Assembly: GCA_005879095.1 (NCBI GenBank)
Contig: VBLM01000605.1
Span: 1 to 10,163, forward strand
Reading direction: 5' to 3'
Origin: Deltaproteobacteria bacterium
GTDB lineage: Bacteria > Myxococcota > Myxococcia > Myxococcales > 40CM-4-68-19
Length of the DNA stretch: 10,163 nt
Shown: piece by piece, positions 1-6,132 of the stretch
Numbering within the stretch: position 1 is the stretch's first letter
Layout: each line of letters opens with the position of its first letter
Program-made: the position numbers and the translations under genes
Notes under the pieces: generated by a model
Database searches by the model: none
Seen by the model: only the letters and a program-made list of their open reading frames with translations
What the model was told of the DNA's origin: nothing

Positions 1-317
1 TGCAGCGGCCGGTTGCCGGTCTCGATGTTGGCCGGAAAGACGCGGATGGGCCCCGGCACGAACTGGAAGTCCTCCTTGGTCGGACAGGTATCCGCTGGGT
101 CGACCCCGGCGTCGGCGAGCAAGGGGTGGTTGCAGATCTGCAGCGCGCGCAGGTTGTCCTGGCCCTGGTTGGCGATGAACACCAGGTCGCGATCGCCGGC
201 TGTGGTGACCGCCAGGCCGGTGGGCGAAACCAGCTGGCCGCCGGCCACGACCGTCTGCGTGCTGTTGCAGGCGGCGGCCAGGAGGGCCGCGGCGCCGAGG
301 AACAATGCCCTGTTCAC
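1..317 (-). CDS. putative beta-propeller lipoprotein, N-terminal part (cut by left window edge)
   Basis: Reading leftward from a GTG at 317, the visible 105 codons begin MNRALFLGAAALLAAACNST. This is a short hydrophobic signal peptide ending at Cys17, preceded by Ala-Ala-Ala, which suggests lipidation and envelope anchoring. The next stretch, SPTGLAVTTAGDRDLVFIAN, resembles the strand-turn-strand blades of YncE/NHL-like propellers. It closely echoes FPTGLAVLPSGSLLVANGN in the gene just upstream, so the two are probably paralogues or at least share a fold. GTG was chosen because a GGGGAAG Shine-Dalgarno-like stretch ends 5 nt before it, and because it overlaps the upstream stop as GTGA (317-314), implying translational coupling. 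It is the last visible gene of the glyQ-glyS-lipoprotein run. Ligand and function are unknown, and the lipobox is not canonical. Confidence 0.72.
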   Translation of the reverse strand, partial: MNRALFLGAAALLAAACNSTQTVVAGGQLVSPTGLAVTTAGDRDLVFIANQGQDNLRALQICNHPLLADAGVDPADTCPTKEDFQFVPGPIRVFPANIETGNRPL

Positions 318-1723
318 TGACACTTCCCCACCCGCCCGCGCAGCGCCGCGTTCCAGGGCGCATCGAACGGCACCTCGATCAGCGCCAGGCGGCACGACCT
401 GAACACCGTGCTCACCAGGCGCGCCGAGGTCGCGTCCTCCGACAACAGCTTGAGCGCGAAGGGCGAGTCTCCGAGCCGCTCCACCTGACCCACCACCTGC
501 TTCAGGCCGGTATCATAGATGGCCACGGAGCCAATCTTTTCGGCTGCGACCGCGATCAGGTCCGATTTCCCGCCCGGCCGCGGGATGCGCAAGACGTCGG
601 CCGGCGAGACCGGCAGCGGCACGACCCGGCGCACGCGCGGCGGCACCGACGGCAGCAGCGGAAGCTCGACCTGCGCCAGCACATCCGGCGCGCGCATGGT
701 GACCCACAGCGTGGTTGGCGCCTGCGTCGCCGGATCGAGCTCGCCGAACGCCATCGCGGTGGTCTCGACGCTCCGCACGTCGCCGAAGAGGTCGACCAGC
801 GTCGGTTGGCCGGACAGCTGCGCGTTCACGTCGAGAAACCGCAGGTAATTGAAGCCGGTGTTGACGCAGCGGCCGGTGCCGGGCTCGCCCGCGCCGGTGC
901 CGGGAAAGCGCTGGAAGCACCCGCCCATCACCAGCTGGCGGCGGACCGGGTCGTAGAGCATCGGCCCCACCGCGGTGCCCTGCCCGATGGCGACGTTGGC
1001 GATGAACCCGGAGCCGGCCAGCGCAGTGGCGAGCACCTGCGACGGGTCGGCCATGTCGAGCGCGGCCACGACGCCGCTGGTGTTGAGCACGCCGCTGGAG
1101 ATGGAATCGATGCGCGGAATCATCGCCGAGACGAACAGCGCGCGGCGCGAGGCCTCGCCGGGCAGGGTCAGGTCGCCGGCGACGATCGAGTACGGACCCA
1201 GCACGCCGCTCTTTCCCAGGTCGACGAGGCCTTGGCGGCAGTCGGGCGTGGCGCCGGCGCCGGGCGCGCAGGAAAGCGAGCCGTCGGCGGCGACGGCGAC
1301 CGCGCTGAGCGTGTTGGTGTCGCGCGCGCCGGTGTAGGCGCGGGTGGCGTCATCGTTGAGCGCAAGGGGACCGGTGTAGTTGCCGACCATGACCGCGCCG
1401 CTGAAGACGTCGCCCGGATGCAGCGAGACGTCGTCGTCGCAGGCAGCGTCCGGCGCCGGGCTGTCGCAGTTGGTCAGGGCCTTGGCGAAGAACGCGTCGA
1501 GGTACGACCTGCGGATGGCCACTACCGTGCCGCCGTCGAAGGCGTGGTTGCCATTGCCGTTGGCGACCAGCAGCGAGCCGCTAGGGAGCACGGCGAGTCC
1601 GGTCGGAAAGAAGAGGCGGGTGTTGCTCGGGCCCCGGGGGCCGAACGGCGGAGGCAGAAATTCCGGCGGCTCGTTGCAGGCGAGCGTGCAAAGGACCAGG
1701 AGAATCCGGAATTTCCTCGACAT
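314..1723 (-). CDS. putative beta-propeller lipoprotein, 469 aa
   Basis: The ATG at 1723 has AGGAAGG about 8 nt upstream. The product starts MSRKFRILLVLCTLACNE: basic residues, a hydrophobic core, then Cys16 after Thr-Leu-Ala, a somewhat non-canonical lipobox suggesting an envelope lipoprotein. A proline-rich linker (PPEFLPPPFGPRG) follows, then blade-like repeats such as FPTGLAVLPSGSLLVANGN and the NDDATRAYTGARDTNTLSAV segment. Several Cys pairs (for example NCDSPAPDAACDDD, and the GGCFQRF and GRCVNTG segments) suggest disulfides in an exported protein. The fold call is from pattern only: YncE/WD40-like propellers of this kind are common in myxobacteria and their ligands are mostly unknown. 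The gene starts 35 nt after the glyS stop and overlaps the next lipoprotein by GTGA. The frame stays open upstream into glyS, but that extension is antisense-like composition and lacks a signal peptide. Confidence 0.8.
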   Translation of the reverse strand: MSRKFRILLVLCTLACNEPPEFLPPPFGPRGPSNTRLFFPTGLAVLPSGSLLVANGNGNHAFDGGTVVAIRRSYLDAFFAKALTNCDSPAPDAACDDDVSLHPGDVFSGAVMVGNYTGPLALNDDATRAYTGARDTNTLSAVAVAADGSLSCAPGAGATPDCRQGLVDLGKSGVLGPYSIVAGDLTLPGEASRRALFVSAMIPRIDSISSGVLNTSGVVAALDMADPSQVLATALAGSGFIANVAIGQGTAVGPMLYDPVRRQLVMGGCFQRFPGTGAGEPGTGRCVNTGFNYLRFLDVNAQLSGQPTLVDLFGDVRSVETTAMAFGELDPATQAPTTLWVTMRAPDVLAQVELPLLPSVPPRVRRVVPLPVSPADVLRIPRPGGKSDLIAVAAEKIGSVAIYDTGLKQVVGQVERLGDSPFALKLLSEDATSARLVSTVFRSCRLALIEVPFDAPWNAALRGRVGKCQ

Positions 1724-1758
1724 GCGAGCGGCCTTCCTAGGGCCGATGGCACCGCCGG

Positions 1759-3768
1759 TCAAGACGATTTCTCGACCTGCAATCTGGAGAAGTCGGCGAG
1801 CGGCGAGAAAAGCTCGTGCAGCGCGCGCAAAAGGGCGAGGCGGTTGTCGCGCTGGGCGGGGTCGGGGTCCATCACCATTACGTCGTCGAAGAACTTGTCC
1901 ACCTCGGGCCGCAGCGCCGCGAGCGCCTCGTACGCGGCGAGGTAATTCTCGTTTTCCAGCGCTTCGGCGACCTTGCTCTTCGTATACCCGGCGATCAGGG
2001 CCCGTTCGGCGGGTGCGCGCGCCAGCTCGAGCTGCAGCCCGACCGGAGCGAGGCCCTTCTCCCGCGCCTGGGTGAGGATGTTGGCGATCCGCTTGAAGGC
2101 GGCCGCGGCGGCCTCGAACTGCGCGCGGTTCTTCTCGCGCACCGTCTGCAGCGCGACCAGGCGCTTCTCCAGCGCGACCAGATCGTGGGCGCCGGTGTGG
2201 AGGACGGCCTGGATGGAGTCGGGCTGGCCGCGATCGCGCAGAAGCACCTCCAGCCTGCCGAGCAAAAAAGCCCAGATCTTTTCCAGCAGCGCGGGCGCCT
2301 GCGAGACCTTGGAGTTCTTCGCATGCAGCTTCTGCGCGTAAGCCGCGCGCCGCTGGCCGTACGGATCGGCGGCTCCGGTCGGCTCCTTGCCGAGGCCGAA
2401 GATGCCGACCAGCTGGTCGATGCGGTCGGCCATGCCGAGCAGTGCGCCGGCGTCGGTCTGCGGCAGCCGGTCCTCGGCGCCGCGCGGGAGGTAGTGCTCG
2501 AAGATGGCGTCGGCGACCTCGGGCGCGACGCCGTCGTGGAGCGCGTAGACGCGGCCCATCGAGCCCTGCAGCTCGGGAAACTCGCCGACCATGCCGGTGG
2601 TGAGGTCGGCTTTGCACAATTCGGCGGCCTGCGAGAGCTGCGCAGCGTCGCCCTTGCCGGTCGCGCCGTGCAGCCAGAGAGCCAGATCGCGCAGCCGATC
2701 GACGCGCTCGCGCTCGGTGCCGAGCCCCTGCAAGAAAGTGCGCCGGGCGAGCTTTTCGACGCGGTCCTGGAGACGGGTCTTGCGGTCCTCGTCGAAGAAG
2801 AACTTGCCGTCGGAGAGGCGGGCGCGCAGGACTCGCTCGTAGCCTTTGCGGCTGACGGCGGGGTCTTTCACTTTCGTGTTGGAGACGGCGACGAAAGCCG
2901 GCAGGAGCTGCCCCTGGGCGTCCTGGACGGCGAAATACTTCTGGTGGCCGCGCATTTCGCTGATCAGCACTTCCGGCGGTAACTGCAGGAAATCCTTGTC
3001 GAAATAACCGACGACGCCGGAAGGCTCCTCGACCAGGCCGGTGACCGTTTCGAGCAGCTCGTCGTCGGGGCGCGGCACGCCGCCGGCCTCGCCCGCCGCC
3101 CGCGCGACCTCGTCGGCAATGCGCGACTTGCGCTCGGCCCAGTCGACGAGGACGTGCGCGTTGCGCAGCGCGTTCACGTAATCGCGCGCCCCGATCTTCA
3201 GGGCGCCCGGGTGGTGAAACCGATGGCCGCGCGTCTCTGTCCCGCTGGTGACGTCGGCGAACTGCACGTTGAAAGGCGTTCCATCGAGGGTGGCGACGAT
3301 CCAGTGGACCGGACGCGCGAAGAGATCGGTTTCGAGCGAATCCCAGCGCATCTTTTTGCGGAAAGGTATACTACGTATCATCTTCTCCAACAGCGGCGGA
3401 AGCGCCTCGGCCGCGGTCTGCCCGCGGACTCGCCGCTCGACGACCACTCGATCGTCCTCGACTTTCAGCGCATCCAGCGGGACGCCCGCTTTGCGCGCGA
3501 ATCCGGCGCGCGCGGCTTCCGGCGCTTTCGCCGGCGGCCCGACCAGCTTGCGCGTCGCGTCGGGCGCTTTTTCCGCGATGGCCGTCACGATCACCGCCAG
3601 CCTGCGCGGCGTCGCGTACGTCGCGATGTTCGCCCGCTGCGCCTCGCCCTCGCCGTTCAGGCGCGCGTCGTCGAGCCCCTTGTTGATCTCGGCGGCGAGA
3701 TAATCGAGCGCCGGCTTCTGAAAGCTGGCCGGCAACTCTTCGCAGCCAATTTCAAAAACGAGATCCAT
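1759..3768 (-). CDS. glyS: glycyl-tRNA synthetase beta subunit
   Basis: This 669-residue protein is the beta subunit of the alpha2-beta2 bacterial glycyl-tRNA synthetase. It binds tRNA-Gly while GlyQ makes glycyl-adenylate. It begins [20 protein letters not shown], the family signature, followed by TPRRLAVIV, RKKMRWDSLETDLFARPVHW, MRGHQKYFAV and an HD-like helical core with MADRIDQLVGIFGLGKEP. It ends with the DALR-like anticodon-binding region, containing FFDDVMVM and NRLALLRALHELF. Length is near the usual ~690. The ATG at 3768 shares one base with the glyQ stop (TAATG), the classic glyQ-glyS coupling. One oddity is that after DPYGQRRAA the stretch before LLGRL is about 17 residues shorter than in E. 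coli GlyS as I recall it, with no frame break visible. The identification is secure. Confidence 0.97.
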   Translation of the reverse strand: MDLVFEIGCEELPASFQKPALDYLAAEINKGLDDARLNGEGEAQRANIATYATPRRLAVIVTAIAEKAPDATRKLVGPPAKAPEAARAGFARKAGVPLDALKVEDDRVVVERRVRGQTAAEALPPLLEKMIRSIPFRKKMRWDSLETDLFARPVHWIVATLDGTPFNVQFADVTSGTETRGHRFHHPGALKIGARDYVNALRNAHVLVDWAERKSRIADEVARAAGEAGGVPRPDDELLETVTGLVEEPSGVVGYFDKDFLQLPPEVLISEMRGHQKYFAVQDAQGQLLPAFVAVSNTKVKDPAVSRKGYERVLRARLSDGKFFFDEDRKTRLQDRVEKLARRTFLQGLGTERERVDRLRDLALWLHGATGKGDAAQLSQAAELCKADLTTGMVGEFPELQGSMGRVYALHDGVAPEVADAIFEHYLPRGAEDRLPQTDAGALLGMADRIDQLVGIFGLGKEPTGAADPYGQRRAAYAQKLHAKNSKVSQAPALLEKIWAFLLGRLEVLLRDRGQPDSIQAVLHTGAHDLVALEKRLVALQTVREKNRAQFEAAAAAFKRIANILTQAREKGLAPVGLQLELARAPAERALIAGYTKSKVAEALENENYLAAYEALAALRPEVDKFFDDVMVMDPDPAQRDNRLALLRALHELFSPLADFSRLQVEKSS

Positions 3769-4712
3769 TACGCCGTCAGCTCCGCGTAGCGCGCGAGCTC
3801 TTTCTCGGCGAGCGCGCGGTCGGGGAGGGCGGGGAACTTCATCGCGGCGCGGGTCGCGAGGTAGAGGCGGGCGCAGTCGTGCGCCAGCCTGCGGACGCGC
3901 AGGATGTACCCCTGCCGCTCGGTGACGCTGATCGCGCCGCGCGCGTCGAGAAGGTTGAAGGCGTGCGAGCACTTCAAACAGTAGTCGTAGGCGGGCAGCG
4001 GCAGCTTGCGCGCGACCAGTTGCTGGCATACCTTCTCGTACTCGTCGAAGAGCCGCAAGAGCCGCTGCGCGTCGCTGGCGTGGAAGCTGTATTCGCTCTG
4101 CTCGCGCTCGTTCTGCCAGAAGACGTCGCGGTAGGTGAGCTTCGTCCCGTCCGGGTAGGTGCAGAAGACGAGGTCGTAGATGTCGTCGACGCCCTGCAGG
4201 TACATCGCGATCCGCTCCAGCCCGTAGGTCAATTCCGCCGCCACCGGCCGTCATTCGAACCCGCCCGCCTGCTGGAAGTAGGTGAACTGGGTCACCTCCA
4301 TCCCGTCGCACCACACTTCCCAGCCGAGGCCCCAGGCGCCGAGCGTGGGCGATTCCCAGTCGTCCTCGACGAATCGTAAATCGTGGTCTTCACTGGTAAT
4401 TCCAATCGCTCGCAGCGACCCGAGATACTGCTCCTGCACGTCCTTCGGGCTCGGCTTGAGGACCACCTGGTACTGGTGGTGCTGGTGCAGCCGATTCGGA
4501 TTCTCGCCGAAGCGGCCGTCGGCCGGCCTGCGCGAAGGCTCGACATACGCGACGTTCCACGGCTCCGGCCCCAGCACGCGCAGGAACGTGGCCGGGTTCA
4601 TCGTGCCCGCGCCGACCTCGAGGTCGTACCCCTGCATCAGCGCGCAGCCGCGCTCTGCCCAGTACGTCTGGAGCGCAAGCAGAAGACCCTGAAAATCTTT
4701 CGGCGCAGCCAT
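3768..4712 (-). CDS. glyQ: glycyl-tRNA synthetase alpha subunit, interrupted by an in-frame TGA
   Basis: GlyQ is the class II catalytic subunit that activates glycine with ATP and charges tRNA-Gly together with GlyS. From the ATG at 4712 the frame reads [20 protein letters not shown], then [40 protein letters not shown] and [12 protein letters not shown]. Codon 154 is TGA (4253-4251). The same frame then continues [20 protein letters not shown] (motif 3) to [15 protein letters not shown] and a TAA. Without the TGA the product would be 314 residues, against 303 in E. coli. E. coli has E-C-K-P-V here, so TGA sits in place of a Cys codon. As written, translation yields a 153-residue N-terminal half. 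A GTG at 4244 could restart the 158-residue remainder. No good Shine-Dalgarno is visible. A TTG at 4751 could add 13 residues but is less family-like. Family identity is certain; functional status is not. Confidence 0.9.
4251..4253 (-). other. in-frame TGA at the conserved Cys position of glyQ
   Basis: On the minus strand the local reading is GGG TTC GAA TGA CGG CCG GTG, with homology to GlyQ unbroken on both sides and no frame change. One base change, TGC to TGA, would account for it. TGA ends most other genes here (both complete glyS-side genes, the antitoxin, the GGDEF gene, maf, the YggS gene and the envelope protein), so wholesale reassignment of UGA in this genome is unlikely. A stem-loop can be drawn immediately downstream, but its loop is closer to the UGA than in known bacterial SECIS elements. 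Confidence 0.85.
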
Positions 4713-4722
4713 GGGGCGCGCG

Positions 4723-4751
4723 AAGCTAGACGTTCCCGGGCCGGTGCGCAA
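4723..4751 (-). promoter_or_regulatory. candidate glyQS promoter
   Basis: Reading the minus strand, TTGCGC (4751-4746), a 17-nt spacer and TAGCTT (4728-4723) resemble a weak sigma-70-type promoter, with 10 nt from the -10 box to the glyQ ATG at 4712. It points away from the antitoxin promoter, only 11 bp off. The hexamers match consensus poorly, so the main support is spacing and position. If real, the 5' leader would be only a few nucleotides long, consistent with the lack of a Shine-Dalgarno sequence. Confidence 0.35.
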
Positions 4752-4762
4752 GCGCGACAGAG

Positions 4763-4791
4763 TTGACCATGTAAAGTGGTCACTTTAGAAT
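4763..4791 (+). promoter_or_regulatory. strong promoter of the toxin-antitoxin operon, probably leaderless
   Basis: TTGACC (4763-4768), exactly 17 nt, then TAGAAT (4786-4791): a near-consensus sigma-70 promoter in otherwise GC-rich DNA. The antitoxin ATG at 4798 lies 6 nt after the -10 box, where transcription normally starts, so the mRNA should begin at or next to the A of ATG. No Shine-Dalgarno fits in that space, which agrees with a leaderless transcript. Confidence 0.7.
4764..4787 (+). promoter_or_regulatory. overlapping palindromes, probable antitoxin autoregulation operator
   Basis: Two inverted repeats interlock within the promoter. TGACCA (4764-4769) pairs with TGGTCA (4777-4782) and overlaps the -35 box. 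TAAAGTG (4772-4778) pairs with CACTTTA (4781-4787) around a 2-bp centre and overlaps the -10 box. Both are perfect. Phd/YefM antitoxins, alone or with toxin, usually bind such palindromes in their own promoter, so this is a likely autorepression site; binding itself is inferred. The alternative pairings could let two repressor dimers compete or stack. Confidence 0.6.
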
Positions 4792-4797
4792 CCGCGT

Positions 4798-5088
4798 ATG
4801 GCGAGGAAAAAGAAGCCGCCCGTGGGCGTGCGCCGACTCGGCGCCAGCGAGTGCAAGAGCCATTTTCTCGCGGTCCTTCGCGACGTGCGCAAGCACGGCC
4901 GCGAGGTCGTCATCACGCACCGCGGCGAAGAGGTGGCCCGTCTTGTCCCGTCGGCACCACGGCGCAAGGGGAGCAGCTTCGGAATCTTCAAGGGACGCTA
5001 TCCCCCCGCTGGCCGCGCGATTGCCGAGATCAACTTCGCCGACGACTGGAAAGCCGTCGAAGAAAACTGGGATGCGCTCTTCAAGTGA
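4798..5088 (+). CDS. Phd/YefM-family antitoxin
   Basis: The product is 96 residues. The DNA-binding and dimerisation core spans about residues 11-51 (VRRLGASECKSHFLAVLRDV, then HGREVVITHRGEEVARLVP). It shows the Phd/YefM pattern of an N-terminal strand, a helix and 'VVIT-x-RGEEVARL'. The C-terminal part (about 60-96) is charged and Trp-containing (FADDWKAVEENWDALFK), the kind of flexible segment that wraps around a PIN toxin. It should neutralise the downstream toxin and repress its own promoter through the palindromes at 4764-4787. The ATG at 4798 is fixed by the promoter geometry. The Lys/Arg-rich start (MARKKK) may aid DNA binding. The stop overlaps the toxin start as GTGA, so antitoxin and toxin are coupled. 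Family membership is well supported; the exact pairing name is not. Confidence 0.88.
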   Translation: MARKKKPPVGVRRLGASECKSHFLAVLRDVRKHGREVVITHRGEEVARLVPSAPRRKGSSFGIFKGRYPPAGRAIAEINFADDWKAVEENWDALFK

Positions 5089-5477
5089 CGCTCCTGCTCG
5101 ACACGCATGCGATCGTCTGGTGGCTTGCGGGTGAGGCCAGGTTCTCACGCCCGCAATTCGCCGCCTTGCAATCGGCCGAGGATCGAAGTGAGCGGTTCGC
5201 CGTCGCCGCCGTAAGCCTATGGGAAATTGCCTGGCTCGGAGCACGTGGCCGCCTCGTCGACCCCGAGCAGCGCATCCGTGACATCGAATCCGAACACGGC
5301 CTCGTCGATGTCTTGCCGCTGACCGGGAGGATAGCGATCGACGCGGCCGCGCTCGGGCGAGGTTTCCCGGGGGATCCTGTCGATCGGCTGATCGCGGCGA
5401 CCGCGCGGGTGTACGGCATGACGTTGGTCACGGCGGACAGGCGGATTCGCGCTTCGGGGGTGGTGCCGGTGATCTAG
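5085..5477 (+). CDS. PIN-domain ribonuclease toxin, VapC-like
   Basis: This 130-residue protein starts at a GTG whose last bases are the antitoxin stop (GTGA, 5085-5088). PIN-domain toxins are Mg-dependent ribonucleases that cut tRNA or rRNA and halt translation. The acidic set is visible: Asp6 in LLLDTHAIVWWL, Glu47 in VSLWEIAWLG, Asp97/Asp100 in GDPVDRLIAATA and Asp118 in LVTADRRI. All are in the expected order, so the enzyme looks intact. The arrangement VSLWEIA plus DPVDRLIAATA is typical of VapC partners of Phd-like rather than AbrB-like antitoxins. Substrate cannot be read from sequence. The gene ends convergently against the 166-residue gene, sharing CTAG at 5474-5477. Confidence 0.9.
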   Translation: MTLLLDTHAIVWWLAGEARFSRPQFAALQSAEDRSERFAVAAVSLWEIAWLGARGRLVDPEQRIRDIESEHGLVDVLPLTGRIAIDAAALGRGFPGDPVDRLIAATARVYGMTLVTADRRIRASGVVPVI

Positions 5478-5974
5478 GCGGCGCGTTCGGCGGGTTCGTC
5501 GGGCGCTGGGCGGATCCAGCAGAGCGCCTTCACGCCGCCGAACCGCAGCCCGTCCTCTTCGATCGGCTCGTCGAGGAGCGCCGCGCGCAATTCGGCTGAT
5601 GCGCCGCGCAGGGCCGCTGCCATCTGCGCCCCGAGCGCCTCTCGAGCGCGCTGCTCCTCGTCGACGTTGAGCGCCATCTGCGCGAGCGTGTTTCCCATGC
5701 AGCGCCAGAGCAGCGAAACCTCGGAAGCCAGCGCGTGTCCCCGATCGAGCGCATCGATGCGCAAGAGGCCGCCACAGCGGTTCCACGGCGTTCCGGCCGG
5801 CATGCCGTCGGCAAGCGCGGCGGCCGCGAGCAGGACCAGCTCGGCGGCGCAGGATTCGAGTCCCCAGGCCATCCCGCCCTGGTCGCGCAGCGCGAGCCGC
5901 CAGCGCGCGGCGACATCCTCGCGCGCGCCGATCAACTCCGCGCCCAACCGCTCCCGCGCGATCGCCCAGTCCAT
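5474..5974 (-). CDS. uncharacterised 166-aa helical protein
   Basis: I do not recognise this protein. It starts at an ATG at 5974 with no clear Shine-Dalgarno and has no signal peptide or membrane segment. It is rich in Ala, Arg, Glu and Leu and looks mostly helical. An N-terminal stretch (RERLGAELIGAREDVAARWR) loosely recalls the leading helices of RsbRD-type or sensor-kinase input domains, too weakly to name. Cys42, Cys68, Cys92 and Cys152 and several Trp residues (3, 25, 37, 64, 90, 153) stand out. A helical segment lies around 105-135 (VDEEQRAREALGAQMAAALR), and the tail is acidic then proline-rich. Codon-position GC bias and the absence of a better frame support it as a real gene. Its stop shares CTAG with the toxin stop. 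A 158-bp gap holding the large inverted repeat lies upstream. Confidence 0.62.
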   Translation of the reverse strand: MDWAIARERLGAELIGAREDVAARWRLALRDQGGMAWGLESCAAELVLLAAAALADGMPAGTPWNRCGGLLRIDALDRGHALASEVSLLWRCMGNTLAQMALNVDEEQRAREALGAQMAAALRGASAELRAALLDEPIEEDGLRFGGVKALCWIRPAPDEPAERAA

Positions 5975-6041
5975 CGCCGCGAATTACAACGCCGCGACGC
6001 GAATGACGATCCGGCAAGTGGGGGACGCGATAAGTCTTCCA

Positions 6042-6124
6042 GCACACCGCGGAGGCGCGGAGAACGCGGAGAAAAGATTTTTTTTAAAAAAAGCCTCCGC
6101 GCTCTCCGCGCCTCCGCGGTGCGC
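6042..6124. repeat. long inverted repeat with A/T-rich loop, possible dispersed repeat element
   Basis: The arms, 6042-6071 and 6095-6124, are 30 bp each with two mismatches. They flank a 23-nt loop containing T8 followed by A7 (6078-6092), which can itself pair. The left arm carries CGCGGAG three times (6048-6054, 6056-6062, 6065-6071), so the stem is built from a short direct repeat. It lies between the DivIVA-like stop (6133) and the start of the 166-residue gene (5974). Similar cGCGGAGgcGCGGAG elements are, from memory, scattered through many environmental genomes. It is unlike a standard intrinsic terminator because no T-tract follows the second arm on either strand. Confidence 0.85.
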
Positions 6125-6132
6125 TTGAAGCC

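Noticed and set aside
305..1945. A 546-codon open frame on the plus strand
   Set aside because: It is rich in Arg, His and Ala with no domain signature and lies antisense to the propeller lipoprotein, whose signal peptide and blade repeats are clear. Long shadow frames are normal at this GC content.
1724..2617. Extension of the 469-residue lipoprotein upstream to 2617
   Set aside because: The extra part overlaps glyS out of frame, is Arg/Ala-rich, and would bury the signal peptide that starts at 1723.
4251..4253. Genome-wide reassignment of UGA to an amino acid
   Set aside because: Seven other genes in the window end in TGA at positions matching family C termini or tight operon overlaps, so UGA is used as a stop here.
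3769..4314. Extension of GlyS upstream to 4314
   Set aside because: It is the out-of-frame shadow of glyQ; the family N terminus [15 protein letters not shown] starts at 3768.
5217..6047. A 276-codon minus-strand frame across the toxin and the 166-residue gene
   Set aside because: It is antisense to the PIN toxin in part and low-complexity Arg/Ala elsewhere; the frames at 5085-5477 and 5474-5974 are better supported.
6042..6124. Inverted repeat as an intrinsic terminator or insertion sequence ends
   Set aside because: No T-tract follows the second arm on either strand, and only 23 nt lie between the arms, too little for a transposase. A repeat or hairpin element is the safer reading.
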